Assembly (NCBI GenBank): GCA_937930535.1
Contig: CALGKJ010000050.1
Coordinates: forward strand, 1-64,000
Direction of reading: 5' to 3'
Length of the DNA: 64,000 nucleotides
Source: an uncultured Clostridia bacterium
GTDB lineage: Bacteria; Bacillota; Clostridia; Lutisporales; Lutisporaceae
The notes beneath the pieces were generated by a model. That model did no database searches. It had not been told where the DNA came from and worked only from the letters and a program-made list of their open reading frames with translations. A program made the translations under genes and the position numbers. Positions within the stretch are counted from its first letter, which is position 1. Each line of letters opens with the position of its first letter. Below, one piece after another: positions 1 through 11,200 of this stretch.

Positions 1-159
1 CCTTAGTAAAAGATTTTTATAATAACCTTTACAGCTTGTAAAACCATAAATATTGCTAGAAGCAGTGCTATAGTATTTGTGATTTTATTAAAAATAGGAA
101 GGAATTTCATTTTATTTGTCAAATAATCTCTAAGAAAAACATAAATTGGGAGGGACACT

Positions 160-1734
160 ATGAGGACTAAAAAAATTACAGCGGTTATTCTAACTTTCTT
201 ACTCTTATTTGCCAGTATTACATTCATAAGTGCTAACGGGAGTCAAGCAACCATAAAAAATGTTATTTTTCTGATACCAGATGGAACCAGCGTTGCTGCA
301 ACAACTATTGCCAGATGGTACAAAGGTGAGGCACTGGCTTTGGATGAAATGGCAACAGGTTTGGTAAGAACCTACTGGGCAGGGGGACCTATAACAGATT
401 CAGCTCCTGGCGGGACTGCTTTAGCTACAGGATATAAAACATGGGACAAGTATGTTGCTACATTACCTTCTTCAGAAGAAAAAAGACCTGTAGCAACCTT
501 ATTAGAAGCTGCAAAGCTTAAAAACAAAGCAGTTGGAATAGTCTCAACATCCGAGGTTATGCATGCAACACCAGCAGATTTTACTGCACATTTTCCAGAT
601 AGAAGCAATTATGATGTTATAAGCGAACAGCAGGTATATAATGGGCTTGATGTAGTTCTTGGAGGAGGAAGCCATTTCTTTTCAAAGGAAGGAAGAGGGG
701 ATGGAGAAGATTTAATAGCTGAAATCAAGAATCTGGGATATGATTATGTTACAACTCCAGAGGAACTGAAAGCATCAACCTCTGACAAGCTTTGGGGATT
801 ATTTGCACCTGCGGCATTAGATTATGATTTTGATAGAGATCCTTCAAAACAGGCAAGCTTGGCAGAAATGACACAAAAGGCAATAGAAGTATTATCTAAG
901 GATGAAGATGGATTCTTCTTAATGGTAGAAGGTTCAAAGATTGACTGGGCAGCACATTCAAATGATATAACAGGAGTTCTTAGTGATGTATTAGCCTTTG
1001 ATGATGCTGTTAAGGTAGCACTTGACTTTGCGAAGCAAAACGGCGAGACTGTAATAGTTTCTGCAACAGATCATGGAACTGGCGGTATATCCGTAGGGGC
1101 TGCTGGAACCAATAAATCCTACTCTTACGCACCATTGTCAACGTTTTTAGAACCCTTAAAGGCTATAAAGCTTACTACTGATGTAATACATAATAAGCTT
1201 AATAAAGATAAGAGCAATGTAGCTGAAGTTATGGCTGAATATTTTGGAATAAAAGATTTAACTGAAGCTGAAATAGAGGCTATAAAATCAGCAACAGGAG
1301 GCTTAAGCTCAGTAGTAGGTCCAATGATAAGCAAGCGTGCATGTATTGGCTGGACTACTACAGGGCATACAGGAGAGGATGTACCGCTGTATATATATTC
1401 TCCGAATAGTGACAAGCTGTCTGGAGTTGTTGAGAATACAGATGTTGCGAAATATATTGCGAGGGTACTTGGTTTAGATTTAGATGAAGCAACTGCTGAA
1501 TTGTTTGTAAAAGCAAGAGCTGCATTTGAAGCTAAGGGTGCGATCGTTGAATGGGATAACTCGGACATCAAAAACCCTGTAGTTATAGTTACCAAGGGTG
1601 AGGATATTTTGAAGCTTCCAGTATATAAAAACATTGCAGAGCTAAATGGTGTAGTAATAAGAATGAATGGACTAACAATATTTAATGGTATATGTACATA
1701 TGTTCCGCAAGAAGCAGTAGATTTGATTAAGTAA
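160..1734 (+). CDS. Secreted alkaline phosphatase (PhoA superfamily)
   Basis: Hydrolyses phosphate monoesters outside the cell to release phosphate. The product has 524 residues. A Lys-rich start and a hydrophobic stretch (residues 4-25) form a signal peptide. Family motifs are present: metal-binding IPDGTS near the mature N-terminus, the nucleophile loop TDSAPGGTALATG (Ser is the phosphorylated residue; a Pro stands where PhoA usually has Ala/Gly), VEGSKIDWAAHSND, ATDHGTGG, and TTTGHTGEDVPLYIYSP near the C-terminus with the zinc-ligand His. Start chosen at the ATG that follows GGGAGGG with good spacing and precedes the signal peptide. A strong terminator follows 50 bp downstream, so it is probably monocistronic. 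A decayed paralogous fragment lies 10 kb away at 12094-12282. Family assignment is secure; substrate preference is unknown. Confidence 0.93.
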   Translation: MRTKKITAVILTFLLLFASITFISANGSQATIKNVIFLIPDGTSVAATTIARWYKGEALALDEMATGLVRTYWAGGPITDSAPGGTALATGYKTWDKYVATLPSSEEKRPVATLLEAAKLKNKAVGIVSTSEVMHATPADFTAHFPDRSNYDVISEQQVYNGLDVVLGGGSHFFSKEGRGDGEDLIAEIKNLGYDYVTTPEELKASTSDKLWGLFAPAALDYDFDRDPSKQASLAEMTQKAIEVLSKDEDGFFLMVEGSKIDWAAHSNDITGVLSDVLAFDDAVKVALDFAKQNGETVIVSATDHGTGGISVGAAGTNKSYSYAPLSTFLEPLKAIKLTTDVIHNKLNKDKSNVAEVMAEYFGIKDLTEAEIEAIKSATGGLSSVVGPMISKRACIGWTTTGHTGEDVPLYIYSPNSDKLSGVVENTDVAKYIARVLGLDLDEATAELFVKARAAFEAKGAIVEWDNSDIKNPVVIVTKGEDILKLPVYKNIAELNGVVIRMNGLTIFNGICTYVPQEAVDLIK

Positions 1735-1784
1735 GTCACTAGTAGAAACGTAAATAACAGGCACTAAACATAAGAACATAATAT

Positions 1785-1829
1785 AAAAAAGCACCTTTTG
1801 TTTATATAAAGACAGGAGGTGCTTTTTTT
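1785..1829 (+). terminator. Intrinsic terminator after the alkaline phosphatase gene
   Basis: Arms 1785-1796 (AAAAAAGCACCT) and 1817-1828 (AGGTGCTTTTTT) pair perfectly over 12 bp around a 20-nt AT-rich loop and end in a T run. It resembles the terminator at 26815-26958, which carries an inserted two-hairpin element in its loop. Confidence 0.85.
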
Positions 1830-2215
1830 GAAGGTTCAATGCATTTATAATAAGTGGCAGAAACAATGTTTAGTCAGTTATTAAATTTCACCCATACTAT
1901 AGTAATATTAAAGAGATTATACTATTACAAATTCAAGCATGCGGTAAAAATATGTTATAATAAAGTTGCGTGAATATTGAAAATGTGGAGATTCAAAGGT
2001 ATTCTAGGAAGAAAAGGTGAACAAATTAATGTATTTAATAGCATTATATTTGAACGTTTAATACCTGAAGACCATTTACTATATAAATGTTAATAAATAT
2101 TTTACATTGGTCAAAGTACGAAATGACATTTATCTTTGATATAAAGTACTCTAAGAATATGCTTAATGTAAAATATTTAGTGCTTTCTATATAGTTCTAA
2201 AAAGTATTTAGGAGG
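1830..2215. other. Gene-free, AT-rich region upstream of the first synthetase
   Basis: No ORF of credible coding quality and no recognisable RNA. A TATAAT near 1956 is preceded at 18 bp by a weak TTCAAG, which could be a promoter, but the match is poor. The region ends in the AGGAGG (2210-2215) of the synthetase gene. Confidence 0.4.
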
Positions 2216-5200
2216 ATGATGTTGTTCTTGAAAGATATAACGCAGTTAATAATACAACATACACTAGAAGGTAAGATAGATAAAAAAGTATCTGCCGAAA
2301 TACTCAGTAAAATATTAAAACAAAAAGATGTACAAAAGTCCAACGACATTGCAATAATTGGAATAGCTGCAAAACTACCTATGGCAGATAATATAAATGA
2401 ATTTTGGGAAAACGTAAAAACTGGAAAGGATTGTATAACAGATTATCCAGTTGAAAGAATAAATGATACAGAAAAACTAATAGTACATAATACTGGAATT
2501 AATAATGATCAAAACATATATAATCAAGGTGGATATCTAAAAGAAATAGATAAATTTGATCACAATTTTTTTGATATTACACCAAAAGAAGCCAGTTTAA
2601 TGGATCCAAATCAACGACTTTTTCTTGAAACAGTATGGAGTGTTATTGAAGACGCAGGGTATTCAGGTAATAAAATTAAATCAACAAACACAGGAATATT
2701 TGTTGGACACAGCAGTTGGCCCATTTACCAAAGCTATATAATAAAAGCACAGCCTGAATCAGTAGGAATGGCTATTGCAGGAAATCTTTCCTCTATTATA
2801 GCAAGTAGAATTTCTTATGTCCTAGACTTAAAAGGACCTAGTATGGTTATAGATACAGCATGTTCATCATCCTTAACAGCAGTACACATGGCATGTCAGA
2901 ACATAAAAAATGGCGAATGCGAACAAGCCATAGCTGGTGGAGTAAGAATAAATTTTATGCCAGTACAAGGTCTTTATGAAGTGGGAATAGAGTCAAAATC
3001 CCAAAGAGTACATGCATTTGATGATAGTGCGGATGGAACGGTTTTTGGAGAAGGGGTAGCAGCTGTATTTTTAAAACCGTTAGATAAGGCATTAGAAGAT
3101 AAGGATAATATTTATGCTGTTATAAAGGGAAGTGCAATAAGTCAAAATGGTACATCAAGTGGCATTACAGCACCACATGCACCTGCACAAGAAGAAGCTA
3201 TAATAAACGCATGGAAACAAGCAAATATTGACCCAAAAACTATTAAGTACATAGAAGCATTTGGTTCAGGAACACCTCTTGGTGATTCAATAGAACTAAC
3301 AGCAATTAGCAAAGCATTCAGAAAATATGTTGATGATAAACAGTTTTGTGCCATAGGTTCTGTTAAAAGCAATATAGGACATTTAGACAGTGCAGCAGGT
3401 ATGGCTGGATTGATAAAAGCAGTATTAGCATTGAAGTATAAACAAATTCCCCCGACCATTAATTATCAAAAGCCAAATAGAACAATTAATTTCAATCAAT
3501 CTCCTGTATATGTTAATACTAAATTATTAGATTGGGAACCTTCCAATATACCCAGAAGATGTGGAGTTAATGCCTACAGCTTTAGCGGCAACAATTGTCA
3601 TGTAGTTTTAGAAGAATCACCAATACAACAGGCAGAAGCTACAAAACTGGAAGCTGAAAATTACTATGCATTAACAATATCTGCGAAAACAAAAGAGGCA
3701 TTACTAACCTTAGTAGAGCAATATAAAAGCTATATTCAAGCAAAATCCAGTAAGCTAGAAGATATTTGCTATACTGCTTGTACAGGCAGAGAACACTACC
3801 AGCATAGACTAGTGTTAATAGTACAAAGTCTAGATGAATTAGAATATAAGCTTAATACAATAAATAATTTAACTATTGATGATATAAAAGAAAAAGAAGT
3901 ATATTATAACGTTCACAAAATAGTAAAAAGTAACGTTGATAAAAATAAATGCGAAATAACAGAAAGAGATAAGCTTCAATTAAACAAAAAGGCAAAAGAG
4001 GTTATTGAGCTATACGATAAAACTCAAAATCAAAGCTTAAACATACTACAACAATTATGTCAACTATATGTAAATGGTGCAGATATCCAATGGGAAAAAT
4101 GGAATGAAAGTACATATAAAGCGAATCTTCCAACATATCCATTTGAACGTACAAGATGTTGGGTTGAATGTGATGCAGAAAAAAATAAACAGTTAGCAAA
4201 TATAGAGATTAATCACTACTTAGACATACAGAAATATGTTATGCAAGGATGGGCTGATACACTAGGCTATAATATAATCAGTGTGCAAGACAACTTCTTT
4301 GATATGGGTGGTAACTCCATTAGTGCAATTAAAGCATCCAACAATTTAAGTGAGCTAGTACAAAAAAATATTCCATATACTCAGATTTTTAATTATCCTA
4401 CGGTTGAAGCATATGCACAATGGATTAATAAAGAATACTTTAATTTTAAAGAGAACTTTAAGTATAAAGAGTCTATAGATTTATATACAATAACACCAGC
4501 TGAGAAAAAAGAGCAATATGAAGTGTCATCAGCACAGAAAAGATTGCTGATACTAAATGAATTAGATCCACAGTCTACTAATTACAATATGCCATTTGCG
4601 TATACTATTGAAGGAAAACTAGATAAAGTGAAGCTTGAAAGTGCATTTAATGAGACTATTTCACAACAAGAAGTATTAAGAACATCTTTTTGCTTAATTG
4701 ACGGAAAATTCTATCAACGAGTACATAAAAATATAGATTTTAAAATTAATTATGTAGATATAGAAGAAGATAAGGCAGAAGAATATTTGAATAGTTTGGT
4801 AAAGCCATTTGATTTAAGTAAAGCCCCTTTACTAAGAGCGTATATATTAAGAATTTCAGAAGAAAAACATATATTATTTATGGACATGCATCATGCCATT
4901 TCTGACGGTACATCTATGTCAATTGTTGCAAAAGAGTTCATAAGGTTGTATTCAGGACAACAGCTTAAACCACTAAAAATACAATACAAGGATTTTGCAG
5001 AATGGCAGAATAAGCTTTTGGGTGGAGAGGAAATCAAGAAGCAGGAAGAATACTGGACGAGTGTATTTGATAGAACAAGTTTTCAGGAAGAAATACCAGT
5101 ACTTAATATGCCAATAGACTATCCACGACCAGCAGTGCAAAGCTTTGAAGGCGCAAATGTAAGCTTTAATATTGATGAAAGCTTAACAGAAAAACTAAGA

Positions 5201-8200
5201 CAGCTAACGAAACAAACAGGAACAACAATGTACATGCTGCTGTTAGGAGCATATAATGTGCTATTGTCCAAATATACAGGACAAGAAGATATAGTAGTAG
5301 GAACACCAATAGCAGGAAGAGGACATGCAGACCTACAAGAAATAATAGGAATGTTTATTAATACACTAGTAATGCGTAATCAACCAAAAGGAGAAATATC
5401 CTTTGCAGAGTTCCTGAAAACAGTAAAAGAACATGCACTATCAGCATATGAAAACCAAGACTATCAATTTGAAGAGCTAATAGAAAAGCTAGATATAGAA
5501 AGAGAAATGAGCAGGAATCCACTATTTGATGTAATGTTTGTACTACAAAACATGGAAGCTACCGAGCTGGAAATAGAAGGATTATCCTTTAAACCCTATG
5601 AATATGAGAATAGAGTATCAAAGTTTGATATGACATTAACAGCAGTAGAAAATAATAACAGAATAAACTTCAATCTTGAATATTGTACAAAGCTGTTTAA
5701 AGAGGAAACAATACAAAGGATAGTAGAACATTTTAAGAATCTCTTATCAAGCATAGTAGATAATCCAGAACAAAAGATAGCTGATACTAACATACTATCT
5801 GAGCAAGAGAGAGAACAAATATTAGTAGAGTTTAATAATACAAAAGCAGACTATTCGAGGGATAAGACTATACAACAGCTATTTGAAGAGCAAGTAGAAA
5901 AAGCACCAGATAATATAGCAGTAGTATATGAAGACAAACATCTGACCTATAGAGAACTAAATGAAAAAGCAAATCAGCTTGCAAGAGTATTAAGAAACAA
6001 AGGAATAGGTCGAGAAAATATAGTAGGTTTATTTGTAGAACGTTCTATAGAAATGGTAATTGGAATGCTAGCAGTTATAAAATCAGGTGCGGCTTACGTA
6101 CCTATAGATATGGGGTATCCACAGGAAAGAATAGAATTTATAATTGAAGATAGCAAGATCTCTATACTATTATCAAAATCAGATTTAGTACAAAGAGTTA
6201 ATTTTGATGGAGAAATAATAAAGCTGGATGATGTTAAGATATATGAGCAAATTGAAACAAGTAATGTAGAAAATACAAGCAAAGCTGAAGACTTAGCATA
6301 TATCATATATACATCAGGAACAACTGGTAATCCTAAAGGTGTAATGATTAACCACGGAAGCATGTCGCAGACTATACAGTGGAGAAAAAATGAGTATGGA
6401 ATAGGAGAAAGAGACAAAGTATTGCAATTATTCTCATATTCCTTTGATGGTTTTGTTACTAGCTTTTATACACCTATAGTATCAGGGGCAAAAGTAGTAT
6501 TGTTGAATGAGGAGCAAGCGAAGGATCCTTTAGAGATAAAAAAACATGTTGTATTGGAAAAAGTAACACACTTTATTAGTGTACCAGTATTATATAAAGC
6601 AATATTAGAATGTTGTTATACAAAAGAGTTAAAGGATCTTAGAATAGTAACCCTTGGAGGAGAAAAAATAACATCAGATATTATAGCTTTAAATAAGGAG
6701 AAAAATCATAACATTGAAATAGTAAATGAATATGGACCTACAGAGGGAACGGTTGTAGCAACTTGTCAAAGAAATATTAACACGGAAGACGCTATAACTA
6801 TAGGAAAACCTGTATCAAATACGTCTATTTATATATTGGATAAAAATAATAATATCAAGCCCATAGGAATACTAGGAGAAATTTGTATAGGAGGAGAAAG
6901 ATTAGCAAAAGGTTATGTAAACAGACCAGAGCTAACTTCAGAGAAATTTATAGTTAATCCGTTTAAAGTGGATGAACGAATTTACAAAACAGGTGACTTA
7001 GGAAAATGGTTGCCTGATGGCAGGGTAGTGTTTTTAGGAAGAAAAGATTACCAAGCAAAAATCCGAGGCTATAGAATAGAATTGGGTGAAATAGAATCAA
7101 AGCTTTTAAAAATAAATGGTGTCAAAGAAACAGTTACACTGGTAAGAGACGATTCAAATAGTAATAATTATATCTGTGCATATTATGTATCTGAACAAAC
7201 AATAACAGTACAAGAGTTTAGAGAATATCTATCTAAAGATTTACCTGAATATATGATACCATCATACTTTATACAACTAGATAGTATTCCATTAACACCA
7301 AATGGAAAAATAGATAAAAATGCACTACCAGAGCCAGATGGTAGTATCTTAATGGGAACGGAATATGAAGCACCAACAAACGAAATAGAAGAAAAACTGG
7401 TAGAAATATGGCAGGAAGTACTTGGAGTAGAAAGAGTAGGTATAAATGATAACTTCTTTGAACTTGGTGGACACTCATTAAAAGGGACTGTACTTGTATC
7501 AAAGATATATAAAGAATTAAATACAGAAATATCATTAAAGGAAGTATTCAAACGCCCTATAATAAAAGAGCTTGCTGAATATATAAATAATTCCAAAGAA
7601 AGCATATATTCTTCAATAGTACCAGTAAAGTTGTCGTTGATTAATGACGTAAAAGAATACTATCCACTATCCTCAGCACAAAAAAGACTATATATACTAG
7701 ACCAGCTTGAAAGAACAGGTATAAGCTATAATATGCCAGCATTAATGACTGTGGAAGGAAAGCTTGATAAAGATAGGGTTGAAATGGTATTAGCAAGAAT
7801 TATTCAAAGACATGAGTCACTGCGTACATCATTTGAAATACTAGAAGGTGAACCAGTACAAAAGATAAATGATAAAGTTAAGTTTGAGGTAGAGTATATT
7901 GAAACAAATAAAGCGGATGTAGAAGAAATAGCAAAAGACTTTGTAAAACCATTTGATTTAAGTCAAGCACCATTAATGAGAGTAAGACTTGCAAGAATAG
8001 AAGAAAACAAACATTTTATGATGTTTGACATGCACCATATCATATCAGATGGAACATCCATGAGCTTATTTATAAGAGAATTTGTACAACTTTATAAAGG
8101 AGCAGAAGTACTTGCACTAAAAATACAATATAAAGATTTTGCAGAATGGCAGAACAAGCTATTAAGTGGAGTAGAAATCAAAAAGCAAGAACAGTATTGG

Positions 8201-11200
8201 TTAGATACCTTTAAAGGCGAGTTGCCAGTACTTAATATGCCACTAGATTATGTAAGACCATCAGTACAGAGCTTTGAAGGTACTAATATAGAGTTTGATA
8301 TAAACGAAAGCCTAACAGAAAAACTGAGACAGTTATCAAGAGAAACAGAGACAACAATGTATATATTGCTACTAGGTGTATATAATGTGTTGTTGTCAAA
8401 ATGCACAGGGCAAGAAGATATAATAGTAGGTTCACCAATAGCAGGAAGAGGACATGCAGACCTACAAGGAATAATAGGGATGTTTGTTAATACTCTAGCA
8501 ATGCGTAATCAACCTAAAGGAGAAATGTCCTTTGTAGAGTTCCTACAGACAGTAAAAGAAGGTGCATTACTGGCATATGAAAATCAAGACTATCAATTTG
8601 AAGAACTATTAGAAAAGCTAGATTTAGAAAGGGATATGAGTAGAAATCCATTGTTTGATGTAATGTTCTCACTACAAAACATGGAGACTACTGAGCTAGA
8701 AATAGAAGGACTAGTATTTAAGCCCTATGAGTATGAAAGCACAATATCAAAGTTTGATATGTCATTGATAGCTAAAGAAGTACACAATCGTATAAACTTT
8801 AAGATTGAATATCGTATAAGTTTATTCAGAGAACAAACTATCAAGTATCTTATGGAGGAGTATATAAGATTAATTAATCAACTGGTATTAAATCCTAATA
8901 TGAAATTAAAGGATTATATAATATTCAGTGCTAGATGTATTAATGTACAAAACAATATGATAGAACCAAAATGCAAATACGAAAACTTTAGTGAAATGGA
9001 GTTAAACAAATCGGTAATAAAACGTTTTGAGGAGCAGGTAGAAAAAAACCGAGATAGCATTGCGGTAAAATCAGGGAAGAGCATATTAACCTATGACGAA
9101 TTAAATAAAAAAGCTGGTTATATAGCCAATTCTATATTGAGTGCATATAAGCAAAAAGGAAATACAAGGAATCACTTAGGTAAGACAGTGGCAATGCTGT
9201 TTGAACATGGTGTAGATATGATTGCTAGTACCATTGGGGTATTAAAAACTGGTGGTATATACGTACCATTAGATGCCACTTATCCTATAGAAAGATTAAA
9301 TTATATAATTAACAATTCAGAAGCAGAAATTATAATTACGAATAATAATAATATTGATTTAGCTAAGGAGCTCTTTGATAATAAAACAGATATAATAAAT
9401 ATTGATACTATAGAAAGTAGATTCTCGGAAGTACTCGATGTTGAAATAGATCCTCAGCAGCCAGCATATATATTATACACATCAGGTTCTATGGGCAAGC
9501 CAAAGGGAGTTGTTCAGAGCCATAGCAATATAATGAACTTTATAGCTAAGTATACTAATCAACTACATATAAACGATGCAGATAGATTGGCACTTTTAAC
9601 ATCTTATAGTCATACTGTAAGTGCTATAGATACTTTTAGTGCAATTTTAAATGGAGCACAATTACATATCTATGATATAAAGGGTAATGGAGGTATAGAC
9701 GGACTTGCTCAATGGCTTAAAGAGGAAGAGATAACTATCTATCACTCAATACCGACATTATATAGGTATTGTATGGATGTTTTGGAAGAGGCTGAAGTAC
9801 TTCCTAACATAAGATTAATAGTTCTTGGTGGAGAAGCTGTAAGTAAAAAAGATGTAGAAATATATAAAAAACATTTTAATGAAGAATGTATACTTGTTAA
9901 TTTATTTGGATCTTCAGAAATAATACTAGCTTCAAGTAATTTGATTAATAGAGATACAAAGATAGCAAGCACTACAGTACCAGTAGGTTATCCAATTGAA
10001 AGTGTGAATATATATATACTTAATGAAGATGGAGAAGAAGCTGGCGTATATGAATATGGGGAGTTGGTATTTGAGAGTAATTATCTATCTGACGGATATT
10101 GGAGAATGAGGGAAAAGACACAAGAAGTATTTGGAAAAAACCCCATAACAGGACAAGGACGTGTGTATAGAAGCGGAGATATTGGGAGACTTATGCCTGA
10201 CGGATGTATTGAGTATATAGGAAGAAAGGATTTTCAAGTTAAGATACGAGGGTATAGAGTAGAACTTGGAGAAATTGAAGCAGTATTAGATCAAATTAAT
10301 GGAGTGAAGAAAAGTGTAGCAGCCGCATTTAAGGATGAAGATAATGAAAACTATCTTGTAGCATACTATGAAACAAAAGATAGCATAGAAATGGAAGCTA
10401 GTAAGCTGAAGAATATACTAAAAGATGAACTTCCTGATTATATGGTTCCATTATACTTTATCCATATGGAGCAATTGCCACAGACACCTAATGGAAAAAT
10501 AGATAGAAAACTACTGATAAAACCTGAAGGTACTGCTAATATAGATATTGAATATAAGGCTCCTGAAAACGATATTGAAGAAAGATTAGCAGAATTATGG
10601 AAAAATCTACTTAATATAGAAAGAGTGGGGGTAAATGATAATTTCTTTAACCTTGGAGGGCATTCCTTGAAAGCTACTATGCTTGCGTCAAGGATATATA
10701 AGGAATTTAATGTTGAGTTACTTCTAAAAGATATATTCAGCAAACCTGGGTTGAAGGAAATGGCTGATTGTATAAGTATAGCAGAAAAGAAAAACTATTC
10801 ATCAATACCTGTTGCAAGCAATAAAAAGCATTACCCATTAACCTCTGCCCAGAAAAGGATATTTAGATTGAATAATGTATGTGATAGTGGTGTTTCTTTC
10901 AATACACCGGGGGCAGTAATATTAGAAGGAGTAATTGATAGAAAACGTCTTGAAAGTGCGTTTATAAAATTGGTAAAAAGATATGATTCCTTTAGACTTT
11001 CGTTTAAAATTGAAAATGGAGAACCTGTTCAAATATTACACGAAGAAGTGGATTTGAATATGGAATATATAGAAGCTTACGAAACTGAAATAGAAAATAT
11101 AAGAAATAAGTTTATTAGAGAATTTGATTTAACAAAAGCACCTTTGTTTAGAGTCGGTCTTGTTAGGCTTTCTCCACAAAAGCATCTACTTATATATGAT

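Noticed and set aside
3-227. 74-codon minus-strand ORF encoding a hydrophobic peptide at the window edge
   Set aside because: It overlaps the ribosome site and signal peptide of the phosphatase gene, and no ribosome site precedes its ATG or the internal ATG near 110. Hydrophobic codons arise easily in AT-rich DNA. Sequence before position 1 would be needed.
1125-1739. 204-codon minus-strand ORF
   Set aside because: It lies antisense within the phosphatase gene and mirrors its codons; no start site and no recognisable motifs.
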